Shown here: in pieces, positions 49,528 to 60,200 of the stretch
Layout of the letters: the number at the start of each line of letters is the position of its first letter
How positions within the stretch are numbered: position 1 is the stretch's first letter
Source: Rhodoferax sp. AJA081-3
Lineage (GTDB): Bacteria; Pseudomonadota; Gammaproteobacteria; Burkholderiales; Burkholderiaceae_C
DNA: 64,000 nucleotides
Direction: 5' to 3'
NCBI RefSeq assembly: GCF_017798165.1
Contig: NZ_CP059068.1
Span: forward strand, 2,356,001 to 2,420,000
The notes under the pieces: generated by a model
What the model saw: the letters and a program-made list of their open reading frames with translations, nothing else
Told to the model about the DNA's origin: nothing
The model's database searches: none
Translations under genes and position numbers: made by a program

Positions 49528-51741
49528 ATGAGCCACTGGTTGTGTGTGCTCGTCCAAACCCCGGCCCATGCCAGCCTGGGGTCGGTGCTGAGTTATAGAA
49601 GTGAGTCGCTACTAGCACCTGGCACGCTGGTGCGTGTGCCCTTGGGCAAGCGTGAAACCCTGGGGGTGGTGTGGGACGCGGATGCCGCACAGGCCACCGG
49701 TGAGCTCGATCCCGGCAAGGTGCGCGACGTGGCGGGGGTACTGGAAGGCATCACACCGCTAAGTGCCAACTGGCAACAATTGCTTACATTTACTGCACAG
49801 TATTACCAGCGCTCCATCGGTGAGGTGGCCCTGGCCGCCCTGCCCCCGCAGCTGCGGGAGCTGTCGCCCCAGCAAGTGCAGCGGCGATTGCAGCGCGTAC
49901 AGAAACCGCCGTCCGGTGCAACACCGGGGGTTGACACCGCCCTGCCCACGCTTAGCCCCGAGCAGGCCACGGTGGTGAGCCAGATCCAGTCCCAGGCCGG
50001 CCCTTTTCTGCTGTTTGGCGCCACTGGCAGCGGCAAGACCGAGGTGTACCTGCACAGCGTGCAAACCCTGCTGGCCAGCGAACCGCTATCCCAGGCCCTG
50101 GTCATGGTGCCCGAGATCAACCTGACGCCGCAGCTGGAGGCCCGTTTCAAGGCCCGTTTTGCACCGATCTATGGTGAGGACGCGGTCGTCTCCCTGCACA
50201 GTGGCATGACCAACCCGCAGCGGCTCAAGAGCTGGCTGGCGGCCCATAGCGGTACCGCGCGGATTGTGCTGGGCACCCGCATGGCGGTGTTTGCATCTAT
50301 GCCGCAGCTGCGCCTGGTCGTGGTCGACGAAGAACACGACCCCAGTTACAAAAGCAGCGAAGGCGCACGGTATTCGGCGCGTGACCTGGCGGTCTACCGC
50401 GGGCGGCTGGAAAGCGCCAAGGTGCTGCTGGGCTCGGCCACACCCTCGCTGGAGAGCTGGCACCACAGCCGCCCTGCGGCCGAGGGCGGGCGTTATGTGC
50501 GGCTGCACATGCCCAGCCGTATTGGTGCCCCGCCAGCTGCAACACCAGACGGTTCACCACCCACCGCGCGCCAAGCCATGCGCTCCACCGCCGCCACGCC
50601 CGACGGCCTGCCCCTGGTGCGCCGGGTGGACATGAACCACCAGCACCGCAACGCCGTGTTCTCCATCCCGCTGCTGGAGGCCATCAAGGAACGGGTGGCG
50701 CGTGGCGAACAAAGCATGGTGTTCCTGAACCGGCGCGGTTATGCCCCGGTGCTGCACTGCACCGACTGCGGCTGGAAGAGTGAATGCCCGCACTGCAGCG
50801 CCTTCCGCGTGTTCCACAAGATAGACCGCACCCTGCGCTGCCACCACTGCGGTTTTACCGAACGTGTGCCGCGCGCCTGCCCCACCTGTGGCAACCCCGA
50901 CATTGCGCCACTGGGCCGTGGCACCGAGCGGCTGGAAGAACATGTGGCCGAACTGCTGGCCGATGTGCGCAGGCCCAACACGGTCAGTGCAGAGTTTCCC
51001 GATGGTGAACCGGTGCGTGTGGCCCGCATCGACGCCGATACCACACGCCTCAAAGGCGAGTTGCAAAGCCAGCTGGCGGCCGTGCACGCCGGTGATGTGG
51101 ATGTGCTGGTCGGTACGCAAATGATTGCCAAGGGCCATGACTTTCGGCGCATCACGCTGGTGGCGGCCGTCAACCCAGATGGTGCGCTGTTCTCCAGCGA
51201 CTTCCGCGCACCGGAGCGCCTGTTCAGCCTGCTGATGCAAGCCGCGGGCCGCGCCGGGCGTGACGCCGCCCTGGGTGAACGCAGTGAGGTGTGGATACAG
51301 ACCTTTCAGCCCGCCCACCCTTTGTACGCGGCCCTCAAACGCCACGACTACCCCGGCTTTGCCACCCAGCAGCTACTGGAGCGCGAACAGGCCGGCCTGC
51401 CGCCCTTTACCGCCCAGGCCCTGGTACGCGCCGAGGCCCGCACACAGGAAGTGGCCCAGGCGTTTTTGAATGCCGCCAGCAGCGCGGCACGCAATGACAT
51501 GGCGCAGTGGGAAGGTTGGGCGCCGGTGCTGGACCAGATCACGCTGTACCCGGCCGTGCCCATGAGCATCCAGCGTGTGGCCAATATTGAACGCGCCCAG
51601 ATGCTGGTGGAAAGCCCGTCACGCGCGGCCCTGCAGCAATTCTTGACCGCCTGGCAAGCCGTGTTGCACGCCACGCGCCAGGGCCCAGACGGCAAGGGTC
51701 TGGTGCGTTGGGCCGTGGATGTGGACCCCCTGGCGATCTAG
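49528..51741 (+). CDS. priA: Primosomal replication protein PriA
   Basis: This 737-residue helicase restarts stalled forks. Walker A is GATGSGKT with K170-T171, Walker B/DEAH is DEEH at 267-270, and the zinc site shows CTDCGWKSECPHC, CHHCG and CPTCG. A 3'-DNA-binding domain begins the protein (WLCVLVQTPAHASLGSVLSY). The chosen ATG at 49528 fits the family; an in-frame codon at 49489 would add 13 residues. A Pro/Thr-rich insert (about 330-365) precedes the second helicase half. Confidence 0.95.
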   Translation: MSHWLCVLVQTPAHASLGSVLSYRSESLLAPGTLVRVPLGKRETLGVVWDADAAQATGELDPGKVRDVAGVLEGITPLSANWQQLLTFTAQYYQRSIGEVALAALPPQLRELSPQQVQRRLQRVQKPPSGATPGVDTALPTLSPEQATVVSQIQSQAGPFLLFGATGSGKTEVYLHSVQTLLASEPLSQALVMVPEINLTPQLEARFKARFAPIYGEDAVVSLHSGMTNPQRLKSWLAAHSGTARIVLGTRMAVFASMPQLRLVVVDEEHDPSYKSSEGARYSARDLAVYRGRLESAKVLLGSATPSLESWHHSRPAAEGGRYVRLHMPSRIGAPPAATPDGSPPTARQAMRSTAATPDGLPLVRRVDMNHQHRNAVFSIPLLEAIKERVARGEQSMVFLNRRGYAPVLHCTDCGWKSECPHCSAFRVFHKIDRTLRCHHCGFTERVPRACPTCGNPDIAPLGRGTERLEEHVAELLADVRRPNTVSAEFPDGEPVRVARIDADTTRLKGELQSQLAAVHAGDVDVLVGTQMIAKGHDFRRITLVAAVNPDGALFSSDFRAPERLFSLLMQAAGRAGRDAALGERSEVWIQTFQPAHPLYAALKRHDYPGFATQQLLEREQAGLPPFTAQALVRAEARTQEVAQAFLNAASSAARNDMAQWEGWAPVLDQITLYPAVPMSIQRVANIERAQMLVESPSRAALQQFLTAWQAVLHATRQGPDGKGLVRWAVDVDPLAI

Positions 51742-51747
51742 CAGAAT

Positions 51748-51831
51748 GTTTCACCGCAGGGCAGCCCCAAGGTGAAACGCGACCCCCTCGGGGGGCAGGG
51801 CGCTACACGCAGTGAGCAACCGTGGGGGCCA
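51748..51831. repeat. Hairpin and inverted copy of the GC-rich intergenic repeat
   Basis: GTTTCACC (51748-51755) and GGTGAAAC (51771-51778) form a perfect 8-bp stem between convergent priA and a kinase gene. It is followed by CCCCCTCGGGGGGCAGGG and further blocks (51779-51831), the reverse complement of the repeat family at 30299-30372. Together they probably end both transcripts. Confidence 0.55.
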
Positions 51832-51836
51832 TGCCT

Positions 51837-53423
51837 TTACATCTCGCTGTTGACACCGCTGGCAACCCGCGGAAACACCACGCGGATACGGCTGCCCGCG
51901 CCCGGTGTGCTGTGCACGGTGATTTGCCCTTCCAGAATGCGCGTCACGATGCCGTGCACGATGTTCATGCCCAGGCCGGTGCCGCCGCGGCCCATCTTGG
52001 TCGTGAAAAACGGGTCAAAAATACGTGCCCGAATATGGTCTTCCATGCCCAGGCCGTCGTCGGCGACGACCAGCTCCACGGTATCGGCATCAGCCGCACC
52101 GATGGACACCGAGATATTGCCGCCGGTCTTGCCGTCAAACGCGTGGATGGTGGCATTGATGACCAGATTGGTCAGCACCTGGCCATAACGCCCAGGGAAA
52201 CTGTCACACACCAGGCCTGGAGTGAGGTTCTTGGTGATGTGGCAACCCGATTTGCGCAGCATGGGTTGCAGCATGTTCAGGATTTCGGTACTCACTTCGG
52301 CCAGATCGAAGGCGCGGCGCTGGTCGCTGGTCTGGTCCACCGCGACCTGCTTGAAGTCCGAAATCAGATGTGCTGCACGCTGCAGGTTTTTCAGCGACAG
52401 GGCCAGCCCCTCATCGGCACGCGCAATAAACTGCTGCAGTGACGAGCGGCGCATGGAGCCGCTGTCCAGCTCGGTCTTCAGTTCCCCCAGTTCACCCTGG
52501 ATGGTGGAGGCCACGGTCAGGGCATTGCCGATGGGCGTATTGAGCTCATGCGCCACACCTGCCACCACGCGCCCTAAAGAGGCCAGTTTTTCGGTCTGGA
52601 TGATTTCCTCTTGCGCACGCTCCAAGGTCTGCAGCGTTTGCTCCAGGGACTCGGTGCGCTCGGCAACCCGCTGCTCCAGGTGTTCGTTGGCATCGGTCAA
52701 CTCCAGATTGCGGCTTTCCAGCTGGGCAATCAGGTGCAGCAACGCCAGGCGCGTGGCCTCCAGGCTGTCGGCCAGCGCACCCACTTCGTCCCGGAACACC
52801 GGCCGAATGGGTACATCCAACTGCCCTTTTTCCAGGCGGCCCGAGGCCCTGACCAACTCCTCCAACGGCCGCACCAGGCGCCAGTGCATCAACAGCAGAA
52901 TAAACAGCAAGGCACCCACCGATATTTGCGCCGCGTTGCGCAGGTACTGCAGGCGCACCTCATTCACCTTGCGCAGGTAACCCGCGGTGGACATTTGTAT
53001 GGTGAGCTTGCCCACCATGGTCTTGTTGCGTTCCACCACATGGGTGGTGGCGTCGACCAGCCGGGCGTCTTCGGCGCTGCGGGTTCGGGTGGCAAAGGGT
53101 GTGCCCTTGTCATCCCATATGGCGATGGAGACCACGTCGGGGTTCACAAATGCCGCCTCCATGATGGAGTTGGCCTGCTCGGCCTCAAACTGCCACAGGG
53201 GCTCACGCAGGGCCAGTGAGGTGAGGGTGCCCAGGTGGTTCATTTCGGTGCGGATCTGGGCAATGTGTTGTTCCCGCAGATCCGAGGTTTGCTCCACGTA
53301 CGACAGGAACGACGCCAGCAGAACCCCCAACACCACCGTCATCGCAATAGCCACCCGCAGGGAGCGCAGCCGCAGCAACAACTTGCGCAGGCGAACGGTG
53401 AGGGGCTCGGATATCCGCGTCAT
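51837..53423 (-). CDS. Sensor histidine kinase with HAMP domain
   Basis: This 528-residue kinase has a first membrane helix (about 24-44), a periplasmic sensor (about 50-160), a second helix (about 166-185), a HAMP domain, a coiled coil, the H box AHELNTPIGN with H292, and an ATPase domain (NLVINATIHAFDG, DDGLGME, GGTGLGMNIVHGI). The ATG at 53423 is chosen; a GTG at 53444 would add seven residues. It lies downstream of lytTR in the same direction, but no receiver is next to it except LytTR. Confidence 0.85.
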   Translation of the reverse strand: MTRISEPLTVRLRKLLLRLRSLRVAIAMTVVLGVLLASFLSYVEQTSDLREQHIAQIRTEMNHLGTLTSLALREPLWQFEAEQANSIMEAAFVNPDVVSIAIWDDKGTPFATRTRSAEDARLVDATTHVVERNKTMVGKLTIQMSTAGYLRKVNEVRLQYLRNAAQISVGALLFILLLMHWRLVRPLEELVRASGRLEKGQLDVPIRPVFRDEVGALADSLEATRLALLHLIAQLESRNLELTDANEHLEQRVAERTESLEQTLQTLERAQEEIIQTEKLASLGRVVAGVAHELNTPIGNALTVASTIQGELGELKTELDSGSMRRSSLQQFIARADEGLALSLKNLQRAAHLISDFKQVAVDQTSDQRRAFDLAEVSTEILNMLQPMLRKSGCHITKNLTPGLVCDSFPGRYGQVLTNLVINATIHAFDGKTGGNISVSIGAADADTVELVVADDGLGMEDHIRARIFDPFFTTKMGRGGTGLGMNIVHGIVTRILEGQITVHSTPGAGSRIRVVFPRVASGVNSEM

Positions 53424-53501
53424 GGAATGGGGTGTTTGCGCCACTGTAACGCATAGCGGCCTGACTAGGCCATGCCTACGGCGCAGGATGTCGCGGGCAC
53501 A

Positions 53502-54278
53502 TCACATTTGCCGGAACAGGTGGACAAAACTCCGGCTGACGGGCAAACATTCGGCGCTGCCCTTGATCTGTACTTCGCCCCCGTCATGCCCGCCGTGGCT
53601 GAACTGCTGAACCTGGTGCAGGTTGACAATGGCCGAGCGGTGGATTTGCACAAACCGCGACGGGTCCAGCTCATCAGCCAGCTCGCGTATGGTCTTGCGA
53701 ATCAGCGCCTCGCCGCCCTCCCAGACCACCAGCGTGTATTTGGTGTCCGACTTGATGTAGCGGATCTGCTCCACCGGTATCAGGCGCACCGTGCTGCCCA
53801 CCGAGGCCTTGATCCACTGCAGGTAATGCACGGGTGCCAGCTGGCCTTGCAGGTGGGCCGACAACTGGTCCAACACCTCCGCGGTCAGCGCTGTACTGCC
53901 AGCCGGGGGTGGTGTGGCCCAGCGCTGGCGCAGCCGCCGCACGGTTTCCTGCAGGCGTTCTGCATCCAGGGGTTTGACGATGTAGTCGATAGCCCCCTGG
54001 CGAAAGGCCTCTACGGCGTATTGCTCATGGGCGGTCACAAACACGATGTGGGCCCGCTGCCCTATACACCGGGCGGCTTCTATACCGTTCATGCCGGGCA
54101 TGTGAACGTCCAAAAAAGCGACCTGCGGCGCATGCTGGTCAAACAACTCCACGGCCTCACGGCCGTTTCGGGCCGTGGCCACGATGTCCAGCTCCGGCCA
54201 TATATCCGCCAACAAGGCAACCAGGCGGTCGCGCAGCAGCGGCTCGTCGTCTGCCACCAGGGCCGTTACGGACTTCAT
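53502..54278 (-). CDS. LytTR-type response regulator
   Basis: This 258-residue regulator has a receiver domain with phosphorylated D57 (VAFLDVHMPG) and a KPLD motif, and a C-terminal LytTR DNA-binding domain (about 150-258, YIKSDTKYTLVVWEGGEALI and FVQIHRSAIVNLHQV). It starts one base after the LytS stop, so it is coupled to that kinase. Targets are unknown; LytTR proteins often control surface or autolysis functions. Confidence 0.9.
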   Translation of the reverse strand: MKSVTALVADDEPLLRDRLVALLADIWPELDIVATARNGREAVELFDQHAPQVAFLDVHMPGMNGIEAARCIGQRAHIVFVTAHEQYAVEAFRQGAIDYIVKPLDAERLQETVRRLRQRWATPPPAGSTALTAEVLDQLSAHLQGQLAPVHYLQWIKASVGSTVRLIPVEQIRYIKSDTKYTLVVWEGGEALIRKTIRELADELDPSRFVQIHRSAIVNLHQVQQFSHGGHDGGEVQIKGSAECLPVSRSFVHLFRQM

Positions 54279-54279
54279 G

Positions 54280-55344
54280 TCACAACACACCTTCCAGAAT
54301 GATTTCGGCCTTGACGCCGTGGGGAACCTGCTCGCTCAGCTCCAGGCGGGCTGACGCACTGTAAAACGCCTGTAATCGGGCACGCAAGTTGGCCAGACCA
54401 ATACCCGGCTTCGCAGACTCCACCATGCCCTGCCCGGTGTCCGCCACCCACAGTCGCACACCGCGGGTGCCGTCAGACGGCCCGAAAGCCTGCGCCCCCA
54501 CATCGATACGGCCACCATCGCAGCTTGGGTCTATGCCGTGGTGTATGGCGTTTTCCACCAGGGTCAACAAAGCCATGGCCGGAAAACGCAGGCCGCGCAG
54601 GCTGGGGTCGATGTCCACGCTGAACTGCAGGCGGTCGGGCATACGCATCAACATCAGCTCCAGATAGGAGCGCACCAGATCGGCCTCCTGGCCCAGCGTG
54701 GCGCCCTCCTGGTGGAGTTGGGGCATGGTGGCCCGCAGGTAGGCAATCAGGCTCTTGAAGACCGGGCCGGCCTGGGGCGAACCACTTTCCACCAGGGCCT
54801 GCACATTGGCCAGGGTGTTGAACAAAAAGTGCGGCTCGATCTGGGCCTGCAGCAGGTGCAGACGCGCGTCGGTGGCCTGGCGCATCAGGGTTTCATGCTC
54901 CAGCGCAAACTGCAGGGCCTGGGCCCGTGCCTGGGCTTCGCGTTCACGCACCCTTGCTGCCAGCGTGACCGACAGGCCCACAATGGCGGCACAGATGGTC
55001 ACCCACCAGAACCCGACGACCCGGGGTCGGGAGTTGGTGAAGGCGTGCAGATCACCCTGCACCGACACCATGTGCACGATCAACGGCCCCAGCGGCGCTG
55101 CAGCACAAACGGCAAAGACCTGCACCAACCAGCGCGGCGCCCAGGTTTGCCGCCAGGCACCTGCCATTAGATAGGCACACAGCAGGATGGCAGACACCAG
55201 CGTGGTCTCCACCAGGATGGCCGCAAACGAGTCGCGGAACATCATCTTGAAAATCGGCGCCGCGATCAGGGCGCCCAAGGCCGCCACCTTCAGGGGCCGG
55301 GAATGCCGTTGCACAAAGCCGTGGATCAGGGAAATGGGATGCAT
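54280..55344 (-). CDS. LytS-type sensor kinase
   Basis: This 354-residue protein has four or so membrane helices (about 20-135), the phosphoacceptor H in QAQIEPHFLFNTLANVQAL (about H175) and a C-terminal ATPase domain (ALLTLVENAIHHGID, ADTGQGM, GIGLANLRARL). It is the first gene of the kinase-regulator pair. It lacks the 5TMR-LYT domain of Gram-positive LytS, which is typical of Gram-negative members. Confidence 0.88.
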   Translation of the reverse strand: MHPISLIHGFVQRHSRPLKVAALGALIAAPIFKMMFRDSFAAILVETTLVSAILLCAYLMAGAWRQTWAPRWLVQVFAVCAAAPLGPLIVHMVSVQGDLHAFTNSRPRVVGFWWVTICAAIVGLSVTLAARVREREAQARAQALQFALEHETLMRQATDARLHLLQAQIEPHFLFNTLANVQALVESGSPQAGPVFKSLIAYLRATMPQLHQEGATLGQEADLVRSYLELMLMRMPDRLQFSVDIDPSLRGLRFPAMALLTLVENAIHHGIDPSCDGGRIDVGAQAFGPSDGTRGVRLWVADTGQGMVESAKPGIGLANLRARLQAFYSASARLELSEQVPHGVKAEIILEGVL

Positions 55345-55454
55345 GCCCGGACCATACTAATCGACACCCCCAGGGTCAAGCCAGTGCGCCTGCCAGGTGC
55401 GACAGGGCGCGGGAATGGAGGGGTGAACGGCGAGGCCCAGGCCGAACCAGGTCT

Positions 55455-55808
55455 TCAGCGCAGGCCGCGCACGTAGCGTGCGCTATCGGCCGCAACTTCC
55501 GCGGCTGCCGCCTGGGACGCGTTGGTTGCCAACAGGCTGCGCAGTGTGGGCAGGGCAGACGGACCCGGCGAACGCAGGTCCCTGGCCCGCGGGGCGGCGG
55601 TGGGCAACACCGCCTGCTCCAGCTTGTCGGCCCAGGCCACCAGCTCCACGTGGCCGTCTTCCTGCGCGCTTTGCCGGGCAAAACGCACGATTTCGGTGGC
55701 GTATTCGGCGTTGTCCGCCATCCACTGCGTGTCGGTCACACGGCCGGTCTTGCGCCGCAACAGCACGTGCAAATGGGCGGCAATGGCGAGTTTTTCACTG
55801 GCAAGCAT
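55455..55808 (-). CDS. Small protein of unknown function
   Basis: This 117-residue, mostly helical, acidic protein was not assigned to a family. It has no signal peptide or membrane segment. AGGAGA lies seven bases before the ATG at 55808, which supports it as a gene; a TTG at 55814 is unlikely. It lies 14 bp after the amt gene in the same direction, so it is likely cotranscribed with amt. A role linked to ammonium transport is possible but only from position. Confidence 0.6.
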   Translation of the reverse strand: MLASEKLAIAAHLHVLLRRKTGRVTDTQWMADNAEYATEIVRFARQSAQEDGHVELVAWADKLEQAVLPTAAPRARDLRSPGPSALPTLRSLLATNASQAAAAEVAADSARYVRGLR

Positions 55809-55822
55809 GTGCAATCTCCTGT

Positions 55823-57148
55823 TCAGGTTCCCATGTGTTCACGGTGCTGGGTAATGTCCAGCCCCGTCTCTTCGGCGCCATCCTCCACGCGCAGGCCCAC
55901 CATCAGCTTGGTAAACCACAACACGGCCGCACTCATCACGGCGCTGTACACCACCACGGCGGCCACGCCCATCAGTTGCATCACAACGTCACCCTGCACG
56001 CCCGACACGGTCTTGCTGGCCAAGAGGCCGGTCATCAGCGCGCCGACGATGCCACCAATACCGTGCACGCCAAACACATCGAGTGAATCGTCGGCGTTGA
56101 GCAGGCGTTTGAGGCCGGTGGCCCCCCAGTAACAGGCCAAGCCCGCCACAGCACCGATCAAGAGCGCGGAAGCCGGTGTGACAAACCCCGCCGCCGGGGT
56201 GATGGCCACCAGACCCGCCACCAGGCCCGAGCACAGGCCCAGCAACGAGGGCCGCCCACGCAGCATCCATTCCCCCAGCATCCAGGTCATGGCACCGGCC
56301 GACGCCGCAATATGGGTGACGGCCATGGCCAGGCCGGCACGCCCGTCGGCCGCCACGGCCGAGCCAGCATTAAAGCCAAACCAGCCCACCCACAACAGGC
56401 CTGCGCCGGCCATGGTCAGGCCCAGGTTGAAGGGCTCAAACGATGCGCGCCCATAGCCCTTGCGCGCGCCCAGCATGTAGGCACACACCAGGCCCGAGAC
56501 ACCGGCGTTGATGTGCACCACGGCACCACCGGCAAAATCCAATACACCGCGTTGCGCCAGCCAGCCACCAGGCTCCCAGACCCAGTGCGCTATCGGTGCA
56601 TACACCAACACCGACCACAGCCCCACAAACCACAACAGTGCAGAGAAGCGCAGGCGCTCCACCACGGCACCCACAATCAAGGCCGCCGTGATGATGGCAA
56701 ACGTAAGCTGGTACATGGCGTAAACCGATTCCGGCACATTGGGCGCCACGTGGCTCACCGCCACTTTGCCTGCCTCTTTGATGTAGTCCAGTCCACTGAA
56801 CCACATCCGCATGTCACCGCCCAGCAGACCGTTGCCCGGTGTAAAGGCAAGCGAATACCCCACGGCAAACCACAACAAACTGACGAGCGCCGCAGCGGCA
56901 ACCACACTGGCCATGGTGTTGAGCACATTCTTCTTGCGCACCATGCCGCCATAAAACAGGGCAATGCCGGGCAGCGTCATCAGCAGCACCAGGGCTGTGC
57001 TGGTCATCATCCACGCGGTGTCGGCACCATTGATGCTGTCCTGTGCCACCAGGCTGGGCCGGGTCAGCGCTGCGGTGGTCTGTGCCCACGCGCCGCTGCT
57101 GAGGAAAAACGTAGAGGCGAGCAGGCCCTTCAGTCCGATTCGGTGCAT
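55823..57148 (-). CDS. amt: Ammonium transporter (Amt family)
   Basis: This 441-residue protein has a signal peptide (about 1-22) and eleven membrane helices. The pore motifs are seen: GMVRKKNVLNTM, YQLTFAIITAALIVGAV, and DFAGGAVVHINAGVSGLV with the first pore His. It moves ammonium across the membrane. An earlier in-frame start at 57208 would add 20 odd residues; the ATG at 57148 follows AAGGA and is preferred. No GlnK gene lies next to it, unlike the usual pair. A small unknown gene follows. Confidence 0.92.
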   Translation of the reverse strand: MHRIGLKGLLASTFFLSSGAWAQTTAALTRPSLVAQDSINGADTAWMMTSTALVLLMTLPGIALFYGGMVRKKNVLNTMASVVAAAALVSLLWFAVGYSLAFTPGNGLLGGDMRMWFSGLDYIKEAGKVAVSHVAPNVPESVYAMYQLTFAIITAALIVGAVVERLRFSALLWFVGLWSVLVYAPIAHWVWEPGGWLAQRGVLDFAGGAVVHINAGVSGLVCAYMLGARKGYGRASFEPFNLGLTMAGAGLLWVGWFGFNAGSAVAADGRAGLAMAVTHIAASAGAMTWMLGEWMLRGRPSLLGLCSGLVAGLVAITPAAGFVTPASALLIGAVAGLACYWGATGLKRLLNADDSLDVFGVHGIGGIVGALMTGLLASKTVSGVQGDVVMQLMGVAAVVVYSAVMSAAVLWFTKLMVGLRVEDGAEETGLDITQHREHMGT

Positions 57149-57256
57149 CTTGTTCCTTCGTGACGTCCAACACGGCGGCTGTACGCACAAGCCGTGCCAC
57201 ATCCACACGGCGGATGGGCGTCACCAGTTTGGTGCGAAAGTTGCTAGTGGTGGGGC

Positions 57257-60200
57257 ATGTTGTCCAAACTGTCCCAATGGCTGGGCCACTTGAGTGTGGG
57301 CCGCAAACTCACGCTAATCTACTTGCTGGATTTGACGGCCGTGATTTATGTGTCGGGCATCCTGATCCACGAGAAATACCTGGCCATTGACTTCGCACGC
57401 AAGGAAATCGTCGGCACAGCCTATACCGAGGTGGTGCGGCAAAACCTGATGGATGTCTTTTTGGACACCCGCAGCGCCACCCGCGACAGCGCAGCCACCC
57501 TGAGGCTGGAGGACGCGCGCCAACAACACGACGAGCGCCTGCACACCGAAGCCATGGCCAGCCGCTTCGCCGAAACGCTGAACAGCTTGCAGACCGCGAC
57601 CGCGCCCAACCAATCCGCCAGCGCGACAGGTGTACAACAGGGTGCCCTGCTGGCCCAGGGCCGCGACCTGCTGACCACCATTGGCAACCAGTCCAACCTG
57701 ATCCTGGACCCGGACCTGGACAGCTACTACGTGATGTCGCTGGCGGTGCTACGTTTCCCTGAGCTGCTGCAGGTGCTGCACGACGCCCACGATTTCATGC
57801 AGAACTGGGGATCACCCCAGACCGGCAAAAACCAGGCGGCGCAGTTGTTGACCCTGGTGGGCCGGCTGGACGCCGTGCTGACCGGCATGGAGTCCGACTA
57901 CGACCAGGCCTGGGCCGCCGGCTCGCCGCAACTGGCACAGGCCCTCAAGGCCAGCCGCACGGCACTGCACAGCCAGGCCCGTGGCTACCAGAACGCCCTG
58001 GAAGAAGCCGCCAACAAACCCGACACCGCCCACCTGATCACCCGCGCAGAGGGCGCCATGCATCAGGCCACGCTGGCGGCGCTGGACGAAGCCTGGCGTG
58101 TGGCGGTGGTCGAGCTCCATGCGCTGCTGAAAACCCGGGTGGAGCAGCTGTTTGCGCGCATGTGGCTGCACCTGGGCACGGCCCTGCTGCTTTTGGGCAG
58201 CATCCTGAGCCTGGTCTACCTGGTGGCCAGCCAGATTGCCCGCCCGCTGCAGGCACTGGCCAAGGTGGCCGACCAGGTGCGCCGTAGCGCCGACTACACC
58301 CACCGCGCGCACTGGACCAGCAGCGACGAGATTGGCAGCCTGGTTACCGCCTTCAATGACATGTTGGCCCAGTTGGACCGGGACCGCATCATCCAGCAGG
58401 AGCAGGCCGCGCTGGCCGGTGCCGCCCAGGCCCAGCGCGAGTTGGTCGAAGGCTTTCCCACACCCATGGTGGTGACCTCGGTGCCCGACCACGAGGTGCT
58501 GCACGCTAACGCCCCGGCCCTGGCCTGGTTGGGTGATATTCGGCGCGACCCGTGGGCGCCCGGCCTAGAACCCCATGTGCGGGCCCGCTTCTTCCAGCGC
58601 CTGGCAGACCATGGCACGGTCGATGAGTTCGAGGTGCGCTGGCTGGCTGGTGCCACACCGTCCTGGGCCGTGTTATCGGCACGCCGCCTGCAATATCAGG
58701 GGCGTGAGGCGGTGCTGACCGCCTTCACGCCCATCAACAAGCTCAAGCTGCTGGAGCAGCGGCTGGAGCTGTGGGCCAAGGTGTTTGAGGCGTCCAGCGA
58801 GAGCATCGTCATCATGAATGCGCAGCGCCAGGTCATCAGCGTCAACCAGTCATTCTGCCGCAGCACGTTTTACGACTTCCACGAAGTCATCGGCGCCGAT
58901 TTCGCCACCCTGGTAGACAGCCCCCAGGCTTTGCAGTGGATGCAACAACCCGAAAAAGATGCCTGGCAGGGCGAGGTGATGATGCGCCGCATGACCGGCG
59001 ACAGCTACCAGGCCTGGCTGATGGTGTCGGCCGTGTACAAGGGCTCGACCAGCGGCGAGGTGGTCAACTTCATCGCTACCTCCATCGACATCACCGACCG
59101 CAAGGCACACGAGGAGCGTATCCACTTTCTGGCCCACCACGATGTGTTGACCGAGCTGCCCAACCGCTCGTTGTGCCAGCAGCGCCTGGGCGAGGCGCTG
59201 ACCCAGGCGCGCAGCAGCGGTGAGAAGGTGGCCGTGCTCTTCATCGACCTGGACCGCTTCAAGACCATCAACGACACCTTGGGCCACCACATTGGTGACG
59301 GGCTGCTGCGCATCGTGGCGCGCCGCCTGAGCCAGGCCGTGCGCGCCGACGACACGGTCAGCCGCCTGGGTGGCGACGAGTTCGTCATCGTCATGCGCCA
59401 CGTGCGCGACCATGAGGAACTAGACGCCATGGTCAACCACCGCCTGATCCCCACCATACGCCAGACCGCCGTGGTGGAGGGCCACTCGATTGTTGTGTCG
59501 TGCAGCGTGGGGGTGGCGGTGTTCCCGGACGACGCGGCGAACCACGACGAGCTGATGCGCCGCGCCGACGCCGCCATGTACGAGGCCAAGGCCGCCGGGC
59601 GCGACATGGCGCGCTTCTTCTCCACCGAGACCGACCAGCGCTTGCTGGCCCGCCAGACGATGGAGGCCCAGCTGCGCATGGCACTGGAGCGGGGCGAGTT
59701 CAACCTGCACTACCAGCCCCGCCTGTGCGCCCGCACGCGGCGCATGCTGGGCGCCGAGGCCCTGCTGCGCTGGACCAACCCCGTGCTGGGCACCATATCG
59801 CCGGCCGAGTTCATCCCGCTGGCCGAAGAGACGGGGCTGATCAAATCCATTGGCCTGTGGGTGCTGGAAGAAGCTTGCCAGCAGTGGATGCAATTCCAGT
59901 CGCACGGTCTGTTTGAGCGCAAGCAGTTATCGGTCAACCTGTCGGCCGCCCAACTGGCCGACCCCGATCTGGTGGGCCAGCTGCAGCAGATTCTGGAACG
60001 CACACGGCTGCCCGCCGCACAGCTGGAACTGGAGCTGACCGAATCCCACCTGATGGACAACCCCAGCGCGGCGCAGGAGCAGGTATCGGCGCTGAAGGCG
60101 CTGGGTGTGCACATTGCGATTGACGACTTTGGCACGGGCTACTCCAGCCTGGCCTACCTCAAACGCTTCGAGATCGATATCCTGAAAGTGGACCAGTCCT

